From: Paenibacillus sp. LS1
GTDB taxonomy: Bacteria; Bacillota; Bacilli; Paenibacillales; Paenibacillaceae
NCBI RefSeq assembly: GCF_026013365.1
Contig: NZ_JAPDOE010000009.1
Location: 1-64,000 of the forward strand
Reading direction: 5' to 3'
DNA: 64,000 nt
Positions within the stretch are counted from its first letter, which is position 1. Every line of letters starts with the position of its first letter. Positions 25,718 through 34,908 of the stretch are shown here, one piece after another. The position numbers and the translations under genes were made by a program. Under the pieces are notes generated by a model, which had not been told where the DNA came from, ran no database searches, and saw only the letters and a program-made list of their open reading frames with translations.

Positions 25718-28258
25718 ATGGCCGATCCGAAGTCCAAGAAAGAACAAAATTTGTTAAACCGAACATTGCTTCAACAAGGAACATACACGAATGATCCAAT
25801 TGATCTGAATAACTGTGATAAAGAACCGATTCATATCCCCGGTTTTATTCAACCTCATGGTGTGCTTTTGGCCATCAATACCAGTCATACGCCAACCATT
25901 GTTCAGTGTAGCCAAAATACGGAGGACCATCTGGGTATTGCCTATGAGGACGTTTTGGGCATGCCTTTGGAAAATCTGATCGGAGAGGAAGCTGTACGCA
26001 AACTGTTGGGTAGTAGCTTCAATGCAGCTGTAACCTCTGATTTGCATTACATGGATCTGACCATTAACGTATCTGGTGAAGACCGGATATTCTCTTCTGT
26101 TCTTCATGAAAGTGAAGGTCTGCTTATTCTGGAGATCGAGCCTTTCTATGAAAAAGAAAACATGGAGACTACTGACTTTGAATGGATATCCCGATTCTTC
26201 GGTCGGATCAAAAGTACAGACAGTCGCGTGGAAGCAAGTCAGATTACGGCTGAACAGGTGAAGGAAATGCTCGGTTATGACCGAGTGATGATCTATGAGT
26301 TTGACGAGCAATGGAACGGTAAAGTTATTGCTGAAGCGCGTGAGCAGGAACTCGAACCCTTCCTGGGACACCACTATCCGGCTTCAGATATTCCAAAACA
26401 GGCTCGGGAATTGTATCTTCGCAACTGGCTGCGAACCATTGTGAATGTGAATTATAAACCCGTTGAGATTGTGCCTATGCTACAACCGCTCACAGGTAAA
26501 CCGCTGAATTTGAGTCTTTCGGTCCTGCGTAGCGTGTCTCCTCTTCACATCGAATATTTGCATAATATGGGTGTAGGTGCGACGGTTACAATCTCGCTCA
26601 TTCATAATAATCAACTGTGGGGACTCATTACCTGTCATCATTATTCGGCCAGATATGTTCCCCATCGTGTACGGAATTTGTGCAATTTTCTGGGGGCGTT
26701 CTTCTCGAATGAATTGTTCCAGCGTCAGCAGCTGGATAATTATCAATCGGAGATACTGTCACGTGAAGCCGCTTCACGGATTGCCAACATTTTTATCGGA
26801 AACACCAGTCCTGCCCGAGTTCTTGAGGAATTACAGGGAGAAGAAGAGACAGTATTGAATCTGATGGATGCTGCTGGAGCAGCAATCTGTTATCAGGACA
26901 AGCTGTTGTTATATGGTGAGACCCCGAACAGTGGACAGATTCGTGAACTGGCAGGTTGGCTTGCAGGAAAGGCTGAGGATTATAGTTATCATACGTCGAA
27001 ACTGAGTTTAGAATATGAGACGTCCAAAGCTTATCAGGATAAGGCTTCTGGAGTTATTTATGTTGCCATTTCCCCTGGACAACATAACTATATGATCTGG
27101 TTCCGACCAGAGGTCGTTCAGGTTGTTGAATGGGCAGGTGATCCAGCCAAAGCGGTGCTTAAAACGGATGACGGCATGCGGTTGTCCCCTCGTAAATCAT
27201 TTGAGAAATGGCGTGAAGTTGTAAAATCGACTTCTTATCCATGGACAATGAAAGAGCTGAGCGTATTACCTTTACTCAAAACCATTGTACGTCGGCAGAC
27301 CGAGAATCAGTTGGTTCAGGCCGAAGAACAGGCCCTTCAGAATGCTCGCATTTTGCGACAAAATGAACAGCGTTATTTGCAGCTGATGGATTACTCGCCT
27401 GTGGCATTCTTTACTTTGACTGATGGTCAGATCATCTACTGTAACACGAAGGCTGCTGAGCTGCTTGGGTTCGAGAGTTCCAAAAACCTGACAGGTAAGG
27501 ACTTCAGAGAATTTGTACCTGACAAAACAAGAGTCACGTTGCAACAGAATTTTGAAGAATTACAACACAATAACACAAGTTTGATTACCAGCCAGTCGTA
27601 TTTTACCACAGCGGCAGGTACCTCATTGTTGCTTGAAATTACACTTGCTTCTGTTACGCATGCGGGCAAGCCATCTGTAATGGTACTACTACACAGTGGA
27701 GCGTCCCACCATGAACAGGACAATTACACCGAAACGACGAGCCAGCTGCAGAGTTATCTGACGACAGATCCGTTAACCGATATGCCGATTCAAGCGGTGT
27801 TCAGGTCGCAGCTTCAGGATGACTGGGATGACTGTTTACAGGAAAAATGCAGTCTGGGACTGCTCATTATAGATATTGATGATTTCCGCTCATATAATGC
27901 AGCTTATGGCCTCCAGGGAGGCGACCTGTGTCTGCAATGGATCGGTGAGGTGCTTACGGTTGTTAGCGAACAGCATAATGCTCTGATCTCACGCCTTCGC
28001 GGAGGTACATTTATGTTGAAATTGAAGAGCACAACCTCTGAGCATTCAGCGCAACTTGCGGAAGAGATTAGACAACATGTGTTGGCTCTGCAGATTCAAA
28101 GGGAATCATCAGGTCCAAGTGGCGTGGTAACGGTCAGTGTGGGGGGGGCAGTTCTGGTGCCTGATGAGCAATCCACTGTAGCTGATCTGATTGAAAATGC
28201 CAGTCAGGCGCTGGTCCAAGCCAAAAGTAAAGGAAAGAATCGGGCAATAGTCGTGTGA
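25718..28258 (+). CDS. Bacteriophytochrome with PAS and degenerate GGDEF output
   Basis: A red/far-red light sensor. Order: N-terminal extension with the biliverdin-binding C33 (LNNCDKEPIHIPGFIQPHG), PAS2, GAF with PASDIP near 221 and HHYSARY near 308, PHY (~340-520), a further PAS (~550-670) and a GGDEF domain (~680-846). The GGDEF active-site motif reads RLRGGTFML, so the Asp/Glu needed for c-di-GMP synthesis are missing, and the substrate-helix ND is NA. It is probably not a cyclase and may act by binding. AGAGGGG precedes the ATG by 11 bases. Confidence 0.92.
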   Translation: MADPKSKKEQNLLNRTLLQQGTYTNDPIDLNNCDKEPIHIPGFIQPHGVLLAINTSHTPTIVQCSQNTEDHLGIAYEDVLGMPLENLIGEEAVRKLLGSSFNAAVTSDLHYMDLTINVSGEDRIFSSVLHESEGLLILEIEPFYEKENMETTDFEWISRFFGRIKSTDSRVEASQITAEQVKEMLGYDRVMIYEFDEQWNGKVIAEAREQELEPFLGHHYPASDIPKQARELYLRNWLRTIVNVNYKPVEIVPMLQPLTGKPLNLSLSVLRSVSPLHIEYLHNMGVGATVTISLIHNNQLWGLITCHHYSARYVPHRVRNLCNFLGAFFSNELFQRQQLDNYQSEILSREAASRIANIFIGNTSPARVLEELQGEEETVLNLMDAAGAAICYQDKLLLYGETPNSGQIRELAGWLAGKAEDYSYHTSKLSLEYETSKAYQDKASGVIYVAISPGQHNYMIWFRPEVVQVVEWAGDPAKAVLKTDDGMRLSPRKSFEKWREVVKSTSYPWTMKELSVLPLLKTIVRRQTENQLVQAEEQALQNARILRQNEQRYLQLMDYSPVAFFTLTDGQIIYCNTKAAELLGFESSKNLTGKDFREFVPDKTRVTLQQNFEELQHNNTSLITSQSYFTTAAGTSLLLEITLASVTHAGKPSVMVLLHSGASHHEQDNYTETTSQLQSYLTTDPLTDMPIQAVFRSQLQDDWDDCLQEKCSLGLLIIDIDDFRSYNAAYGLQGGDLCLQWIGEVLTVVSEQHNALISRLRGGTFMLKLKSTTSEHSAQLAEEIRQHVLALQIQRESSGPSGVVTVSVGGAVLVPDEQSTVADLIENASQALVQAKSKGKNRAIVV

Positions 28259-28326
28259 ATACGCCTCTGCAACGTTCGTTTGGCAACCATATAATCATGT
28301 TTTGGAAAAGTGAAATAGACTTGTTG

Positions 28327-28354
28327 AAAAGAGGGCAGAGATGCCTTCTTTTTT
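28327..28354 (+). terminator. Terminator of the phytochrome operon
   Basis: AAGAGGGCA pairs with TGCCTTCTT around GAGA and is followed by a T-run. It separates the phytochrome genes from the TerB-BrxD-BrxH operon. Confidence 0.75.
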
Positions 28355-28400
28355 TGATTCCAGGAATGTCTAAATTTCGTCACCGCAGACACAGGACAAG

Positions 28401-28409
28401 TGATATAAT
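28401..28409 (+). promoter_or_regulatory. Extended -10 of the TerB-BrxD-BrxH operon
   Basis: TGATATAAT is a consensus extended -10. No good -35 is visible 17 bases upstream, which extended -10 promoters tolerate. It lies 59 bases before the first start codon. Confidence 0.5.
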
Positions 28410-28467
28410 GATCCCTATGGATACACTTGTTCGTATTCTGTCTTGGAGGAGGGTGAGATAACGTTCT

Positions 28468-29985
28468 ATGAAAGACAATTCAAGACAATTGGAATTTATG
28501 GAGATAGATCTGAGTGAAGAACCTGAAACAGCAGCGGTTCCGGTTCCTGATCGTTCAACCATTGTGCAGTCTGCACATAATACGATGCAGCATCGTGGAG
28601 GCATATTGTCCTCAGAGAAACGTTTTGTAGAGGAAGCAAAGCAGTGGGCGGAGATGGAGGGGGATGTATCCCCGTGGGTTCCCTTTATGAGTTACTGGCC
28701 AACGTATGGCGTGATGAACGAAGCCCAGCGCAAGTGGTATTTGTATTGGAGGAAGGAAGTTCGTCAGGGGTGTTACCCGGATACCGATCTATCCTATCTA
28801 TTTGTTCATATCTACGAGCTGATTAACGGCATTGGCTGGCAGAATCCTCAGGATGGTTATGATCAATTAAAGCAGTTATGGGTGAACTACCGTGAACGGC
28901 TCCCTCAATTAAATATATATATGCAAGAATGGATGGTCGATTATGTGCTGGTCCATCAGATGGAGACGTCTTTATCCGAAGTCATGGACCTTTCAGGAGG
29001 ATATTTGCCAGCAGAGATGCTGGATATGGAGCTGCAACGTATTTTACAGGATAAGGTATCGGATATCTCGCTGAATATGCTGCAAAGATACTATGATTAC
29101 GATATTACACTTAGCAAGTTCTACAGAGATGGCGGCAAAGAGGTGATGGAGCAGTACATCCCGCGGGTCATGGCCTTGGTTGATTCGTACCTGGAACGTA
29201 CGCCACAAGTTGGACTATTACCTGAGTTTGAACCCAACGATGAACGTACGGTGGAGCGCATCCTGTTTCGCAAAGCAGTCTATGATGATTCGATCTATGG
29301 AAGAGCGGTATCGTTCAGATATATGCCCATAGGTGAGCAGGCTGATTTTGTGCAGATGGTTACGCGGATTTACCGATGTACTGAAAATAAACTTCGTGAA
29401 CTGCTCGGATTCAGAGGCCGATTGCGAGGGCAGACGCTTGAACCCGAACTTGCGAATCTGATTGAACGTTACCTGGACAAAGCATATGCGACCGAGCAGG
29501 CGGAGGCTGTGGAGCAACCGGTGATTCAGATTGATACGGAGAAATTGGCATCGTTACAGCAGGAAAGTGAGTATGTGCGTATGGCACTTACGATTGAGGA
29601 GGATCACCCTTCAGAAGTGAAGGATGATATCACTCCAACTGAAGGTTCCATGGAGCCGGCCCCATCCGTAGTAGAGATTGAAACAGGAGCGCCAGAAGAA
29701 TTAATTAGGTTGCAGTGGGACGAGTCTGCTGAGGCGGATCTGGATGAAGAATGGCTGCTTTTTGTCAATGAACTATCCCCTCAGCAGGTGCAAGCGATTC
29801 ACGCCCTTCTTGGTGAAAGCCCGGATATGGAACTGATGCATCTGGCTGAGAAATATGGCACGATGCCTACGCTTCTGCTGGATGAAATTAATGATGTAGC
29901 TATGGAAACGATCGGTGATCTTCTGATTGATGGTGATCGGATTGTTCCTGATTATATAGATGTGTTCGAACATGTGAAGAGGTGA
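28468..29985 (+). CDS. TerB_N/TerB_C domain protein of a BREX-like operon
   Basis: The 505-residue acidic protein holds a TerB_N domain (~60-270, starting WVPFMSYWPTYGVMNEAQRKWYLYWRKEV) and a TerB_C-like domain (~420-505, DEEWLLFVNELSPQQVQAI...), joined by an acidic low-complexity linker (~345-415). The metal-binding core TerB domain usually found between them is absent. TerB proteins are linked to tellurite-stress and phage-conflict systems as scaffolds; that is family context only. It is six bases from the BrxD-like ATPase gene and clearly co-translated. Start has GGAGGAGGGTGAG upstream. Confidence 0.8.
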   Translation: MKDNSRQLEFMEIDLSEEPETAAVPVPDRSTIVQSAHNTMQHRGGILSSEKRFVEEAKQWAEMEGDVSPWVPFMSYWPTYGVMNEAQRKWYLYWRKEVRQGCYPDTDLSYLFVHIYELINGIGWQNPQDGYDQLKQLWVNYRERLPQLNIYMQEWMVDYVLVHQMETSLSEVMDLSGGYLPAEMLDMELQRILQDKVSDISLNMLQRYYDYDITLSKFYRDGGKEVMEQYIPRVMALVDSYLERTPQVGLLPEFEPNDERTVERILFRKAVYDDSIYGRAVSFRYMPIGEQADFVQMVTRIYRCTENKLRELLGFRGRLRGQTLEPELANLIERYLDKAYATEQAEAVEQPVIQIDTEKLASLQQESEYVRMALTIEEDHPSEVKDDITPTEGSMEPAPSVVEIETGAPEELIRLQWDESAEADLDEEWLLFVNELSPQQVQAIHALLGESPDMELMHLAEKYGTMPTLLLDEINDVAMETIGDLLIDGDRIVPDYIDVFEHVKR

Positions 29986-29991
29986 TACGCA

Positions 29992-31335
29992 GTGACAGAA
30001 CTTAAAATACCAAAGCGGCTGACCACCGCACTTGTAAATTCATTGACAGCTGGTGTTGTCCCGCGAATTGGACTGGAGCAGATTGCCGTTGGCCGGAAAC
30101 CGGAAGTTGAAGCTATTTTGCGGGATATGGACAATATCGCTGAGGGCGGCGCAGCTTTTAAACTCATTACGGGTCGTTACGGCAGCGGAAAAAGCTTTCT
30201 TTTGCAAATGATTCGTAACTATGCCATGGATCGCGATTTCGTTGTGGCAGATGCGGATCTGTCACCTGAGCGACGACTGGTGGGAACCAAAGGCCAGGGA
30301 CTTGCGACATATCGCGAACTGATGACTCGTCTGTCTACACGCACACGCCCGGATGGGGGAGCGTTGGAGCCAATTTTGCAAAAATGGATCGCAGGGCTGC
30401 AACAATCCACGATGCAGAGTCAGAACCTGCGCCCGGATGATCCCGCTCTGCCGCTGGAAGTAGAGAAGCAGATCTATGCGGTGACGGGTGAGATGCAGAA
30501 TCTGGTTCACGGCTTTGATTTTGCCAAGGTGTTAGCATCCTACTGGAACGGGTACAAGCTGGCTGATGATGATCGCAAACAGGCGGCACTTCGTTGGCTA
30601 CGAGGAGAATTTTCAACCAAAACGGAAGCGAAAAAAGAACTGGCTGTTGGCGTCATTATCGACGATGACAACTGGTACGACTACTTCAAATTATGGTCTG
30701 AATTCACAGCGCGCATTGGTTACAAAGGATTGTTGTTGTTCATTGATGAAGCGGTGAATCTGTACAAAATTACAAACAGTGTCTCCCGTCAAAGCAACTA
30801 TGAGAAATTGCTGACCATGTTCAATGATACGATGCAGGGCAAGGCAGAGCACCTCGGCATATTTGTAGGTGGTACGCCGCAATTTGTAGAGGATGAACGG
30901 CGCGGACTATACAGCTATGAAGCGCTTCGCTCCAGGCTTATTGATGGTCGTTATGCAACCAAAGCGTACGCGAATTATACAGGCCCAATCTTGAAACTGG
31001 CGATGTTATCGCATGAAGAGATTCTGATTCTACTCCAGAAGCTTCGGCAGATTCATGCCCTGCATTTTGGATACAGCGCGAGTCTGACGGATGAACAATT
31101 GGTTGATTTTATGCAAACGGCTGTGAACCGACTGGGTGCGGATGAATTGCTGACGACACGTGAAGTGGTCCGCGACTTTATGGATGTACTGCATACGCTC
31201 CACCAGAATCCCGAAGTGACTTATACTCAATTACTTGGTGAGCGGGCTGCCAAACCTCAGGAAACGGGTAAAGGGGCAGATCCTTCCGCAAATACGGATG
31301 ATCTGGACGACTTTCTGGCGGAGTTTGAATTATGA
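29992..31335 (+). CDS. BrxD-like P-loop ATPase (DUF2791)
   Basis: A 447-residue AAA-type ATPase with Walker A GRYGSGKSF (K near 68) and Walker B GLLLFIDEAVNLYK near 245, and the DUF2791 body typical of BrxD of type 2 BREX (IPKRLTTALVNSLTAGVVPRIGLE..., DFVVADADLSPERR). In BREX it works with a helicase; its exact action is unknown. GTG start with GAGGTGA upstream. Its stop overlaps the helicase start by four bases (ATGA), so the two are translationally coupled. The C-terminal ~30 residues are acidic. Confidence 0.85.
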   Translation: MTELKIPKRLTTALVNSLTAGVVPRIGLEQIAVGRKPEVEAILRDMDNIAEGGAAFKLITGRYGSGKSFLLQMIRNYAMDRDFVVADADLSPERRLVGTKGQGLATYRELMTRLSTRTRPDGGALEPILQKWIAGLQQSTMQSQNLRPDDPALPLEVEKQIYAVTGEMQNLVHGFDFAKVLASYWNGYKLADDDRKQAALRWLRGEFSTKTEAKKELAVGVIIDDDNWYDYFKLWSEFTARIGYKGLLLFIDEAVNLYKITNSVSRQSNYEKLLTMFNDTMQGKAEHLGIFVGGTPQFVEDERRGLYSYEALRSRLIDGRYATKAYANYTGPILKLAMLSHEEILILLQKLRQIHALHFGYSASLTDEQLVDFMQTAVNRLGADELLTTREVVRDFMDVLHTLHQNPEVTYTQLLGERAAKPQETGKGADPSANTDDLDDFLAEFEL

Positions 31336-33551
31336 GTGAGAATCCATTTTATCGGCTTGCGCCATTCGTTCAGGAATTTATATATAAAAAAAGATGGGAA
31401 TCGCTTCGGCCTGCTCAGATTGAGGCCTGCAATATCTGCTTTCATACCCCGCATCATATGCTGATTGCGGCAGGCACAGCCTCCGGCAAGACGGAGGCGG
31501 CTTTTTTTCCTGCATTGACCGAGCTGCATGAACGGCCTTCCAAATCGGTTGGTATTTTGTACATTGGGCCTTTGAAAGCCCTGATTAATGACCAATTTGA
31601 ACGTCTTAAGGATCTGCTATCCGAAGGCAACATTCCCGTTTGGCACTGGCATGGGGACGTTCCTCAGGCCGAGAAAACAAAACTGATGAAGAATCCGTCC
31701 GGTGTGCTTCAGATTACGCCAGAATCGCTGGAAGGTCTGCTCATGAATCGACCGAATGCGATCCCGGCGCTGTTTCATGATCTGCGGTACATCATCATCG
31801 ATGAGGTACATGCCTTTATGGGAGCAGATCGGGGCATTCAAGTACTCAGCGAACTTGCCAGAATCGAGCGTATGGCTGGCTGTGCACCGCGAAGAGTGGG
31901 CTTATCCGCTACACTTAGTGACTATGATGCGGCCACATCTTGGCTTGCTGCGGGAACGCAGCAGGGGGTGGATGTGGTCTCTTCTCCAGGTGGTCGCAAG
32001 CTGCGACTGCGGGTAGAACATTTTTCTTTTCCAGATGCGCAGGACGAGGAGCAGGCGGAGCAGCTTCATAACGCACGTAAAGCGTACTACGACTTCATCT
32101 ATGAGAGTACACATCGAAAAAAAGCGCTGATCTTCACCAACAGCCGTACCGATGCAGAAGTCACTATTCTTGAGATGCGGCGGGTCGCGGCTCGCAGGCA
32201 AGAGCGTGATGTGTTCCATGTGCACCATGGAAGTATCTCAGCCATGCTGAGGGAAGAGACGGAAGCTGCTCTACGCACCGGATCGGGACCCGCGGTTGCT
32301 GCGGCAACGGTCACGCTTGAACTGGGCATCGATCTGGGCGAGCTGGAACGTGTGGTTCAGCTCGGTGCACCGTATAGTGCGTCCAGCTTTGTACAACGTC
32401 TGGGACGTTCGGGGAGACGAGAAGATATGGCATCGGAGATGCTATTTGTATGTCCGGAGGAAGAGGATGAGGAAGCCCAATTGCCAGCACGTATGCCGTG
32501 GACGTTGATGCGTGCGATTGCTGTTATCGAACTATATGTAAAAACGAAGTGGGTCGAGCCGCTTGAAGCCCGCAAAATGCCCATAGGTGTGCTCTACCAT
32601 CAGACGATGAGCATGTTGAAAAGCATGGGGGAGGCGGAGCCGAGAGATCTTGCAGAAGCCATCCTTTCGCTGGCTCCATTTGCGTTGATTAGACCTGATC
32701 AATATCAGGTATTTCTGAATTACCTTATCGATACAGATCATCTGCAATGGACAGAGGAGAGAACGTTGATCATCGGTCTGACTGGTGAGAAAATCGTGAA
32801 TAATTATCGCTTCTACGCAGTGTTTAAGGACGATGAGGAACATAAGGTGCTGAACGGATCTGAAGAAATTGGATCGATTACAACCGTACCCCCTCCTGGC
32901 TATTGCTTCTCGCTGGCAGGCAAACTGTGGAAAGTGGAAGAGGTCGATCACAAACACAAGGCCGTGTATGTGAAGTCTGCGAAAGGTAAAGTAGATACGT
33001 TATGGCTTGGCGCGGGAGGAGATATTCATACGTCGGTGGTACAGAAAATGCGTGAAGTGTTGTCCGACTCGACCATCTATCCCTACCTGTCACCACAAGC
33101 CGTCAATCGACTTGAACGGGCACGCCGCCTCGCTCGAGAAAGCGGACTGTTGAAGCAAGTCGTCATTCCGGCAGGGGGAGATTCGATGTACGTTCTTCCT
33201 TGGGTTGGAAGTAAATCGTTCCGTACATTGGAGCGCTTGATGAAGCATAATCTGTCCAAGAAACTTGCCTTGCGTTCGGTTGTGCCCATGGAGCCATATT
33301 ATTTTGTGGTGTCTGGCAAGGTCGATGAACGAACATTGTTAGCCGAGATCATGAGTGAGTGTCGGACGGCTGAAGACGCATCTGCGTTACTGGCTGAAGA
33401 TGAAGCACCTTATCTGGGCAAGTATGATGAATTTGTGGCACCCCCTTTGATCCGTGAGGCTTTTGCCGTGGATGGACTGGATTTGGATGGATTGAAGGAA
33501 GGTTTACAGCAAACATTGGAGTGGGATTCCTCGAATACCAAACGGACATGA
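31332..33551 (+). CDS. Lhr/BrxH-like superfamily 2 DEAD/DEAH helicase
   Basis: 739 residues with a full set of SF2 helicase motifs: Q-motif region LRPAQIEAC, Walker A AAGTASGKTEAA, IIIDEVHAF, SATL, and QRLGRSGRR. The C-terminal half (~410-739) holds a winged-helix and Lhr-type tail. Lhr-like helicases translocate on single-stranded DNA; BrxHI is the version in type 2 BREX. It is the last gene of the triad, without methylase, PglZ or kinase genes around. No clear terminator follows. Confidence 0.85.
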   Translation: MSENPFYRLAPFVQEFIYKKRWESLRPAQIEACNICFHTPHHMLIAAGTASGKTEAAFFPALTELHERPSKSVGILYIGPLKALINDQFERLKDLLSEGNIPVWHWHGDVPQAEKTKLMKNPSGVLQITPESLEGLLMNRPNAIPALFHDLRYIIIDEVHAFMGADRGIQVLSELARIERMAGCAPRRVGLSATLSDYDAATSWLAAGTQQGVDVVSSPGGRKLRLRVEHFSFPDAQDEEQAEQLHNARKAYYDFIYESTHRKKALIFTNSRTDAEVTILEMRRVAARRQERDVFHVHHGSISAMLREETEAALRTGSGPAVAAATVTLELGIDLGELERVVQLGAPYSASSFVQRLGRSGRREDMASEMLFVCPEEEDEEAQLPARMPWTLMRAIAVIELYVKTKWVEPLEARKMPIGVLYHQTMSMLKSMGEAEPRDLAEAILSLAPFALIRPDQYQVFLNYLIDTDHLQWTEERTLIIGLTGEKIVNNYRFYAVFKDDEEHKVLNGSEEIGSITTVPPPGYCFSLAGKLWKVEEVDHKHKAVYVKSAKGKVDTLWLGAGGDIHTSVVQKMREVLSDSTIYPYLSPQAVNRLERARRLARESGLLKQVVIPAGGDSMYVLPWVGSKSFRTLERLMKHNLSKKLALRSVVPMEPYYFVVSGKVDERTLLAEIMSECRTAEDASALLAEDEAPYLGKYDEFVAPPLIREAFAVDGLDLDGLKEGLQQTLEWDSSNTKRT

Positions 33552-33586
33552 CGTTTTTACGTAATAAATTTTTATACGGAATAGGG

Positions 33587-33615
33587 TTGACACCATCTCA
33601 CCTCCCATGTAATAT
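33587..33615 (+). promoter_or_regulatory. Promoter of the EamA transporter
   Basis: TTGACA (33587-33592) and TAATAT (33610-33615) are 17 bases apart. The start point near 33622 gives a leader of about 240 bases that contains the riboswitch-like RNA. Confidence 0.7.
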
Positions 33616-33661
33616 ATGAAAAGTCGTCACACACGAATTACATCAAATTGCATATATCATT

Positions 33662-33735
33662 TCGTATAACCTTGCAGGCCGAAAGTGTACACAGGGCGAG
33701 GGTCTCTACGGGAAGCCTATACTTCCTAACTACGA
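33662..33735 (+). ncRNA. Purine-riboswitch-like three-way junction
   Basis: P1 pairs TCGTA (33662) with TACGA (33731). P2 pairs CCTTGC (33670) with GCGAGG (33696). P3 is GGAAG, loop CCTATA, CTTCC (33711-33726). Joining segments TATAA, GTCTCTAC and TAAC(T) match the order of the purine aptamer (TATAA, GTTTCTAC, GAC-T), with a C at the specificity position as in guanine types. Odd points: P2 has a loop of about 20 bases, the base after CTAC is G, and the last joiner has one extra base. A variant specificity is possible. Confidence 0.45.
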
Positions 33736-33779
33736 TGCCAAGGAATCAATGTATTCCTTGCTCGTAGTTAGGATTTTTT
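33726..33779 (+). terminator. Leader terminator overlapping aptamer stem P1
   Basis: CTAACTACGA pairs with TCGTAGTTAG and inside it CAAGGAAT with ATTCCTTG; then six T. The 5' arm contains the whole 3' strand of P1, so aptamer and terminator exclude each other. Ligand binding would therefore favour read-through (an ON switch). Confidence 0.8.
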
Positions 33780-33859
33780 GCATTTAGATGGTGTCTGTGA
33801 CCTTGGCATGAACCAAACATGCGGGCGTATTTTTCTTATCATCAGGAGGTTTATTCACA

Positions 33860-34819
33860 ATGAAATATTATCTATCCGTTCTCGCGGGAGCGATGAGCTA
33901 TGGCATATTATCCACGATTGTGGTTCTGGCGTACGGCGAAGGATATAAGCTTGGAGAGGTTGTGGGAACACAGCTGATTACGGGTTTTCTCTTATCCTGG
34001 ATGCTGGCGCTGTACACACGGTTTAGAACCAAACGCAAGTCACAGGCAAACGGCAAAGCATCAGGAGCCGTGGCACAGGTATTCAAGCGGTTGACGTGGA
34101 AACAACGTCTGCTATTGATGGCTGCTGGAACACCGACGGTAATTACAGGGCTCGTGTACTATCAGTCTTTACGTTATATCCCGGCGTCACTTGCCATTAT
34201 CCTGTTATTCCAATTCACATGGATTAGCGTATTGATTCAGGCGATAAGCAAACGTCAACGCCCAGATAAAGTCACGTTCCTGACGTTGATCATTTTGTTC
34301 GGCGGAACTTTGTTGGCAGCCGGTTTCCTGGAACAGGGACTGGGTGAGTTCAACGGTCTTGGTATTGCACTTGGATTAATGGCAGCTGTAAGTTATTCGC
34401 TGTTTGTATTGTTCAGCGGCAAAGCAGTTCCTTCAGCGCATCCAGCTTTCCGTAGTGCGTGGATGGTTACAGGCGGATTGATCCTGTTGTGCATTTTGTT
34501 CCCACCGACATTCCTCTTTAACGGATTGATCTGGAGTCAGTTGCTTGTATTTGGATTGCTGCTTGGATTCTTCGGGGCTTTCATTCCACCTGTATTGTTC
34601 GCTATCGGCGTTCCTCATATTGGTGGTGACATGGCCGGAATCCTGGGTGCTGTAGAGCTTCCAATTGCAGTTCTGTTATCCTCTATCGTGCTCCATGAGC
34701 ATGTCAGCGGATTGCAATGGTTCGGGGTTATCATTGTGCTCATTGGTGTAGCCCTGCCAGAGTTGTACAAATTACGCATGAGACGAAGTCGCAGTCGCAG
34801 TAAACCGATCTATTCCTGA
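33860..34819 (+). CDS. EamA/DMT family transporter
   Basis: A 319-residue inner-membrane protein with ten hydrophobic segments in two EamA repeats (~5-155 and ~165-305) and a basic tail (RMRRSRSRSK). DMT members of this kind export or exchange small metabolites. Because the leader carries a purine-riboswitch-like RNA wired as an ON switch, export of a purine or related base would be consistent; this is inference. ATCAGGAGG lies 9 bases before the ATG. Confidence 0.85.
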   Translation: MKYYLSVLAGAMSYGILSTIVVLAYGEGYKLGEVVGTQLITGFLLSWMLALYTRFRTKRKSQANGKASGAVAQVFKRLTWKQRLLLMAAGTPTVITGLVYYQSLRYIPASLAIILLFQFTWISVLIQAISKRQRPDKVTFLTLIILFGGTLLAAGFLEQGLGEFNGLGIALGLMAAVSYSLFVLFSGKAVPSAHPAFRSAWMVTGGLILLCILFPPTFLFNGLIWSQLLVFGLLLGFFGAFIPPVLFAIGVPHIGGDMAGILGAVELPIAVLLSSIVLHEHVSGLQWFGVIIVLIGVALPELYKLRMRRSRSRSKPIYS

Positions 34820-34871
34820 TTCATTCGAATAGGAATATTGCGGAGCATGAACGGGAATACCCGTAGATAAG

Positions 34872-34893
34872 CCTGAGAAATCAGGCTTTTTTT
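34872..34893 (+). terminator. Terminator of the EamA gene
   Basis: AAGCCTGA, GAAA loop, TCAGGCTT and a T-run. Confidence 0.85.
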
Positions 34894-34908
34894 AATGAAA
34901 TATTCTAG

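Noticed and set aside
28468..33551. Complete BREX system
   Set aside because: No PglX-type methylase, PglZ phosphatase, PglW kinase or BrxA/B/C genes are present, so only a partial, BREX-like module can be claimed.
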